DNA from: Sphingobium sp.
Lineage (GTDB): Bacteria; Pseudomonadota; Alphaproteobacteria; Sphingomonadales; Sphingomonadaceae
DNA length: 23,383 nt
Direction: 5' to 3'
Assembly: GCA_030148625.1 (NCBI GenBank)
Contig: JASBTC010000159.1
Location: 1-23,383, forward strand
The notes below the pieces were generated by a model. That model did not search any database, was not told the DNA's origin, and saw only the letters and a list, made by a program, of their open reading frames with translations. This document shows positions 20,899-23,383 of the stretch, one piece after another. Made by a program: the position numbers and the translations under genes. The number at the start of each line of letters is the position of its first letter. The first letter of the stretch is position 1.

Positions 20899-23220
20899 AT
20901 GAATCGCACCGTTTTCCACCATAGCATTCTCCGTTCCGCGCTGCTGGCGCTGGGCGTCTCGGCGGTCGCGCTGTCGGCATCGGCGGCGTCCGCGCAGGAG
21001 GAGCCGGCCGACCATGCCGATGGCGAAATCGTCGTCACCGCGCGCAAGACCAATGAGCGGCTGCAGGACGTGCCGATCTCGGTCAATGCGCTGTCGGGCG
21101 ACCAGTTGCGCGATCGCGGCGCCGTCGACGTCAAGGACGTGCTGCGGAGCATTCCCGGCTTCTCCTTCTCCGGCGTCGAGCGCGGCCTGGGCAATTACAA
21201 TATCCGCGGCGTGAGCACGGTGGCGTCGTCGCCGACCGTCGGCGTCTATCTCGACGATATCTCGCTGGTCACGGTCGCGACGAGCTTCAGCGGTGCGTTC
21301 GATCCGGTGTTCTTCGACATGGAGCGGCTGGAAGTGCTGAAAGGGCCGCAGGGAACGCTTTACGGCGGCAGCTCGATGGGCGGCGCGATCAAATATGTCA
21401 GCGCAAAGCCGAATCTGCGCGCGTTCGGCGCATCCGCGGCCGCGGGCGTGGCGATAACGGCGCATGGCGACCCGTCCTATAATGGCGAGGTCGTGGTCAA
21501 CGCGCCGCTGATCGAGGACAAATTGGCTATCCGCGCCGGGCTCTTCTATCGGCGCGATGGCGGCTATGTCGACAATGTGCCCGGCTCGATCCGGAACTCG
21601 AACATGTCCAGCGCGCCGTCGCCCGTCTATACGCCGGCTTTCCAGCCGACGCTCAGCACGCGCAGTAGGTCCAATCAGAATTCGTCCGACACCTACGCCG
21701 CACGCCTGTCGCTGGAATGGCAGCCCGATCCCAGCTGGTCGATCCGGCCGTCGATCTTCTACCAGGACTATAAGCAGAAAAACCCGAGCCAGTTCTTCCT
21801 GGGCGCACGCGAGCTCACCTCGTCCTTCCGTATCGCGCAGCCGACCCACGACAAGGCGGGCATCTACAGCCTCAATATCGACAAGGATCTCGGCGGCGTC
21901 CGGCTGACCTCGCTGACCGCCTATTTCGACCGCGATCTGAGCTGGGTCCGTGACTACAGCTATTTCATCGGCGGCCTGGTCGCCCCGTTGTTCCCGCTGA
22001 CCAGCCGCAACGTTTCGGACAGCAAGACGACGACGTTCAGCCAGGAATTGCGCCTGGCGTCCGACAATGGCCGCGGTGCGCCGCTGAGCTGGATCGCCGG
22101 CCTCTATTATTCGAATCAGGACGATCGCCTGGTCCAGACCGTCACCACGCCGGGGGCCACGCCGATCATCGGCACCGAAATCGGCTATTTCGGCGACACT
22201 TTCACCAAGACCCGGCAATATGCCGCCTTCGGTGAGGCGACTTATGCCATCCTCGACAATCTCGACATCACCGCGGGCGTGCGGTTGTTCAAGATCGAGC
22301 AGGTGGTCGACATTCTCGGCGACGGCCCGTTCAATGGCGGGCTGACCCAGGTCGCCGGGCGGCGCAGCACTGAAAAGGGCGTGAACCCGAAATTCGGGCT
22401 GTCGTACAAGCTGACGCCCGACAATCTGCTCTATGCGTCCGCTGCGAAGGGGTTCCGCCCCGGCGGCCCGAACCGGTTCCAGGTCAATCCGGTGCTGTGC
22501 GCGGCCGATCTGGCGCGGCTGGGGCTTTCCGCCGCACCCGATTCCTTCTCGTCCGACAATCTGTGGAGCTATGAGGTCGGGACCAAGAACATGTTCGGCG
22601 GCAATCGCGTGATGTTCAACGGTTCGCTCTTCTACACCAAGTGGAAGAAGATCCAGCAGCAGATCGATCTCAACAGCTGCGGCTTCGCCTTTACCGGCAA
22701 TGCCGGCAGCGCGGAGATCAAGGGGCTGGAGGCGGAAGGCCGGATCAACATCACGTCCGCTTTCCAGATCGGCGGGACCGGCACCTATACCGATGCCAAG
22801 ATCACGACCGCCGCACTCGGCACACCCGCGCGCGACGGCGACGAAGTGCAGGCGGTGCCGAAATGGATGGCCAGCGCCTACGCCAGCTACGGCATGGACC
22901 TGGGCAGCGACTGGCGTCTGCAGATGCGCGGCGAATACCAGTATCAGAGCAAGGCGCGTCGCCAGTTCGAGCGATTGCAGTCGGTGCGCTATTCCGACGG
23001 CGTGACCGGCACCGTGCCCAACGGTGCGGAGATCCGCCAGGGGTACAGCGTGGTGAATGCCTTCGCATCGGCCACGCGCGATGCGACCGAAGTCCGGCTT
23101 TACGTCAACAATCTGCTCGATACGCGTCCGCTGCTCGATACCGATTTCAGCATCGGCGGCGATCGATCGACGACGATCCGGCCGCGCACCGTGGGCGTCG
23201 AATTGCGGCAGCGCTTCTAG
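20899..23220 (+). CDS. TonB-dependent outer-membrane receptor (second)
   Basis: A 773-residue receptor with a signal peptide (residues 1-32, ending SASAASA before QEE), TonB box-like EIVVTARK (43-50), a plug domain (about 55-175, with MERLEVLKGPQGTLYGGSSMGG) and a barrel ending VELRQRF with a C-terminal Phe. GFRPGGPNRF is the counterpart of GYRPGGP in the first receptor. The start at 20899 is chosen because AAGGGGGG lies just upstream and the signal peptide follows; in-frame starts at 20767 and 20806 would place 31 or more extra residues (including CTLC) before it. It is divergent from the AraC-type gene, which probably controls it. Substrate unknown: siderophore, glycan and peptide ligands are all possible. 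Its stop codon overlaps the palindromic element that follows. Confidence 0.95.
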   Translation: MNRTVFHHSILRSALLALGVSAVALSASAASAQEEPADHADGEIVVTARKTNERLQDVPISVNALSGDQLRDRGAVDVKDVLRSIPGFSFSGVERGLGNYNIRGVSTVASSPTVGVYLDDISLVTVATSFSGAFDPVFFDMERLEVLKGPQGTLYGGSSMGGAIKYVSAKPNLRAFGASAAAGVAITAHGDPSYNGEVVVNAPLIEDKLAIRAGLFYRRDGGYVDNVPGSIRNSNMSSAPSPVYTPAFQPTLSTRSRSNQNSSDTYAARLSLEWQPDPSWSIRPSIFYQDYKQKNPSQFFLGARELTSSFRIAQPTHDKAGIYSLNIDKDLGGVRLTSLTAYFDRDLSWVRDYSYFIGGLVAPLFPLTSRNVSDSKTTTFSQELRLASDNGRGAPLSWIAGLYYSNQDDRLVQTVTTPGATPIIGTEIGYFGDTFTKTRQYAAFGEATYAILDNLDITAGVRLFKIEQVVDILGDGPFNGGLTQVAGRRSTEKGVNPKFGLSYKLTPDNLLYASAAKGFRPGGPNRFQVNPVLCAADLARLGLSAAPDSFSSDNLWSYEVGTKNMFGGNRVMFNGSLFYTKWKKIQQQIDLNSCGFAFTGNAGSAEIKGLEAEGRINITSAFQIGGTGTYTDAKITTAALGTPARDGDEVQAVPKWMASAYASYGMDLGSDWRLQMRGEYQYQSKARRQFERLQSVRYSDGVTGTVPNGAEIRQGYSVVNAFASATRDATEVRLYVNNLLDTRPLLDTDFSIGGDRSTTIRPRTVGVELRQRF

Positions 23221-23363
23221 GACCGCTCGCCATTCAGCCCATACCGGCCTGCAAATGGCGGTTTCCCGCGCTTCCGGTGCTCACGTACGGTAAGTACGCT
23301 GCGCTCCGGGTCACGAGAAATCACCATTTTCGACTCGGTCTGAACTGAATGGCGAGCGGTCCT
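23219..23363. repeat. About 145-bp palindromic intergenic element
   Basis: The outer arms are a perfect 19-bp inverted repeat (23219-23237 and 23345-23363; starts AGGACCGCTCGCC, ends GGCGAGCGGTCCT). Inside lies a second inverted repeat of 13 bp with one mismatch and one wobble pair (23253-23265 and 23317-23329), and at the centre CGTAC-GGTAA-GTACG (23284-23298). The whole can fold into one long imperfect hairpin. It begins within the TBDT stop codon. It looks like a dispersed intergenic repeat (REP/MITE-like) and may also serve as a terminator. No target-site duplication was seen. Confidence 0.7.
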
Positions 23364-23383
23364 GGAATGGATGGAATGCGGAC

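Overview
The window looks like part of the chromosome of a GC-rich alphaproteobacterium, most likely a sphingomonad. The evidence is uniformly high GC with strong third-position bias, large TonB-dependent receptors (TBDTs) with an IVVTA-type TonB box and QGTLYG plug motif, a spinster-like MFS transporter, and a cytoplasmic YozE-like protein. This assignment is inference; no rRNA or marker gene is present.

Layout. (1) Positions 1-7192, minus strand: one tightly packed operon, soxB-soxD-soxA-soxG-purU-folD, followed by a spinster-like MFS transporter cut by the window edge. It encodes heterotetrameric sarcosine oxidase plus the enzymes that turn the released methyl carbon (as methylene-THF) into formate and free THF. 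(2) 7193-7580: divergent control region. (3) 7581-8822, plus strand: cytosolic amidohydrolase of the metal-dependent prolidase/imidazolonepropionase-like group. (4) 8837-9520, minus strand: TetR-family regulator, convergent with the amidohydrolase. (5) 9521-9927: second divergent control region. (6) 9928-18234, plus strand: operon of a TBDT, a gamma-glutamyltransferase-like (GGT-like) Ntn hydrolase, an S9 prolyl-oligopeptidase-type peptidase, and a second GGT-like Ntn hydrolase, all with export signals. (7) 18235-19517: small lipoprotein, tRNA-Gly(GCC), YozE-like protein. (8) 19607-23220: AraC-family regulator divergent from a second TBDT, which ends in a ~145-bp palindromic element.

How it may work together. 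A motif of about 20 bp (core ACAGTAnTGCATGG) occurs four times, twice in each of the two divergent control regions of blocks 1-6. This suggests one local regulon, probably of the TetR protein, joining outer-membrane uptake, periplasmic amide/peptide hydrolysis, cytosolic dipeptide-type hydrolysis, and oxidation of an N-methyl amino acid. The simplest reading is a catabolic locus for an amide- or peptide-like compound that yields sarcosine or a similar secondary amino acid. The substrate is unknown. Both GGT-like proteins have Ser instead of the expected Thr nucleophile and lack the arginine that binds the gamma-glutamyl carboxylate, so ordinary glutathione hydrolysis is unlikely. The AraC/TBDT pair at the right end lacks the motif and is probably a separate unit.
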